A stretch of DNA of 12,610 nt from Cyanobacteria bacterium UBA2566 (lineage in GTDB: Bacteria; Cyanobacteriota; Cyanobacteriia; Cyanobacteriales; Desertifilaceae), in contig DDLS01000129.1 of assembly GCA_002340255.1 (NCBI GenBank), positions 1-12,610 of the forward strand, given 5' to 3'. Position numbers and translations under genes: made by a program. Below the pieces are notes generated by a model that did no database searches, was not told where the DNA came from, and saw nothing but the letters and a program-made list of their open reading frames with translations. This document shows positions 11,980 to 12,610 of the stretch, in pieces. The first letter of the stretch is position 1. The number at the start of each line of letters is the position of its first letter.

Positions 11980-12349
11980 TGATTGGGATTAGGGCTATCT
12001 CACTACACCAGCCTTGGGCGACGCTAATTACCCAGGGGCGGAAGCGGTTTTAACCAGAAGTTGGAGAACTGGACATAGTGGGGAGCTGCTGATTTGTGCG
12101 GCCAAGAAACGGCCTTCTAATGTTCAGTTGGAGTTTTTCGGCTTGAGCCGGGATGAGGTTCCGTTGGGGATGGCTGTGGCGATCGCCGATTTGGTTGGTT
12201 GCATTGCAATGACTGACGAGCTGATTCGGCAACAATCAGATGAGGAGTTGGGAGCCTCAGGGGGTGACAACAGGCTTGAATCTAAGGCTATGCTTGGCTT
12301 TGAGCCTTTAAGATGGCGAAAAAAAATCAGCTACTTTTTGGGCAAATAA
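11979..12349 (+). pseudogene. ASCH-domain protein gene, broken by a frameshift
   Basis: Frame one starts at the ATG at 11979 and reads MIGIRAISLHQPWATLITQG then RKRF, ending at TAA (12051-12053). Frame two continues from about 12050 as LTRSWRTGHSGELLICAAKK... to 12347-12349. Together they give the ASCH hallmark: ISLHQPWATLI followed by (E)TRSWRTxHxGELLI, a fold related to PUA domains that binds RNA or modified bases. A protein of about 123 residues would result if one base were restored near 12051 (RF-E-TRSW). ASCH genes are frequent in phages and mobile elements; some family members act on modified nucleosides. No canonical slippery heptamer is present, so I read it as a pseudogene and not programmed frameshifting. 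Confidence 0.7.
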
Positions 12350-12444
12350 CCCTCTAACCTAATGTTATGGTTATGCGATCGCGACCTTTGAGTTGATGTT
12401 TTCAGCAAAATACCATCGAAAAAGGTCGTTATAGCCACCTTTGA
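12350..12444. other. Non-coding stretch with repeated ACCTTTGAG words
   Basis: CGACCTTT (12382-12389) faces AAAGGTCG (12421-12428) as an inverted repeat, and the word ACCTTTGAG recurs directly (12384-12392 and 12437-12445). This may be the remains of an insertion-sequence end or of the missing 5' part of the transposase gene. I see no reading frame. Confidence 0.35.
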
Positions 12445-12610
12445 GCTGCCTTGTCACCCCTTGAGGGAAAATCACATCAGATAGGGAGGTTTAATCTGGC
12501 GGCTTATTGGAAAAGAAAGTATAGAGGTAAGGGTTCAAAAGAAGCCTGGTTTATCCTGACGAGTTTAGATAATATGGAATTAGCTTTATCATTTTATTCG
12601 GCTCGATGGG
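12445..12610 (+). pseudogene. IS4-type DDE transposase remnant, 5' truncated, runs off the window
   Basis: The plus frame at 12490-12609 reads FNLAAYWKRKYRGKGSKEAW, then FILTSLDNMELALSFYSARW. This follows the pattern of IS4-family DDE transposases just before the catalytic Glu (the YxxRWxIE region, whose E would come just beyond the window edge). In-frame stops (TGA at 12442-12444) lie upstream, and the region with the first two catalytic Asp residues is not present in the window, so the gene has lost its 5' end or is frameshifted upstream. Family assigned from memory of the motif. Confidence 0.6.

Noticed and set aside
12044..12056. Programmed -1 frameshift in the ASCH gene
   Set aside because: The site CGG-TTT-TAA has no X-XXY-YYZ heptamer for a -1 shift. 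TTT-TAA would favour +1, which gives the wrong frame.
9846..12610. A second copy of the tRNA-Ala 3' end (att site)
   Set aside because: I scanned for the T-arm and acceptor sequence and found no repeat in the window.
1..12610. CRISPR array
   Set aside because: No regularly spaced repeats of 25-40 bases. The only tandem repeats are short (9-14 bp).

Overview
The window looks like a piece of a cyanobacterial chromosome. The octamer GCGATCGC (HIP1) recurs throughout, and there are cyanobacterial housekeeping genes: a plant-type zeta-carotene desaturase (crtQ), the Rubisco assembly chaperone Raf1 and a RodZ-like cell-shape protein. CT-rich and palindromic intergenic repeats of the kind seen in filamentous cyanobacteria support this. 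The species cannot be fixed from the sequence alone.

Left part (1-2068): a non-coding leader of about 500 bases holds a possible orphan transcription unit ending in a strong terminator (351-380). It is followed by a small heat-shock protein (508-945), which converges with a CysQ/HAL2-type 3'(2'),5'-bisphosphate nucleotidase on the minus strand (1109-2068).

Toxin-antitoxin island (about 2210-4005): a broken antitoxin-like gene (stop at codon 2, 3' end lost), a HEPN/MNT pair on the minus strand (hepT/mntA type) and a UPF0175/PIN (DUF3368) pair on the plus strand. The last ~40 residues of the HEPN toxin are read from the antisense strand of the broken antitoxin, which marks a deletion or recombination scar near 2440.

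Core block (4064-9845): crtQ with an RpaB/HLR1-like site in its promoter region, a RodZ-like membrane protein, a complete CheB methylesterase, a small FlaR-like P-loop kinase overlapping raf1 by 4 bp, and tRNA-Ala(GGC) with its own TTGACA box.

Right part (9846-12610): a decaying mobile element next to the tRNA gene. It holds the C-terminal part of a phage/plasmid-type primase-helicase, an XRE-like regulator whose first helix is missing, and small genes of phage flavour: a Cys-rich putative zinc protein broken by one base, an intact 95-residue unknown, and an ASCH-domain gene broken by one base. A partial IS4-type transposase runs off the right edge. The 5' ends of the primase and of the regulator meet at a second scar near 11050. 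Core genes in the same window are intact, so the clustered frameshifts look like real decay, although assembly error cannot be excluded without reads. I see no CRISPR array and no clear undescribed system. The most informative signals are the two scars, the three broken reading frames, and a few candidate regulatory elements.
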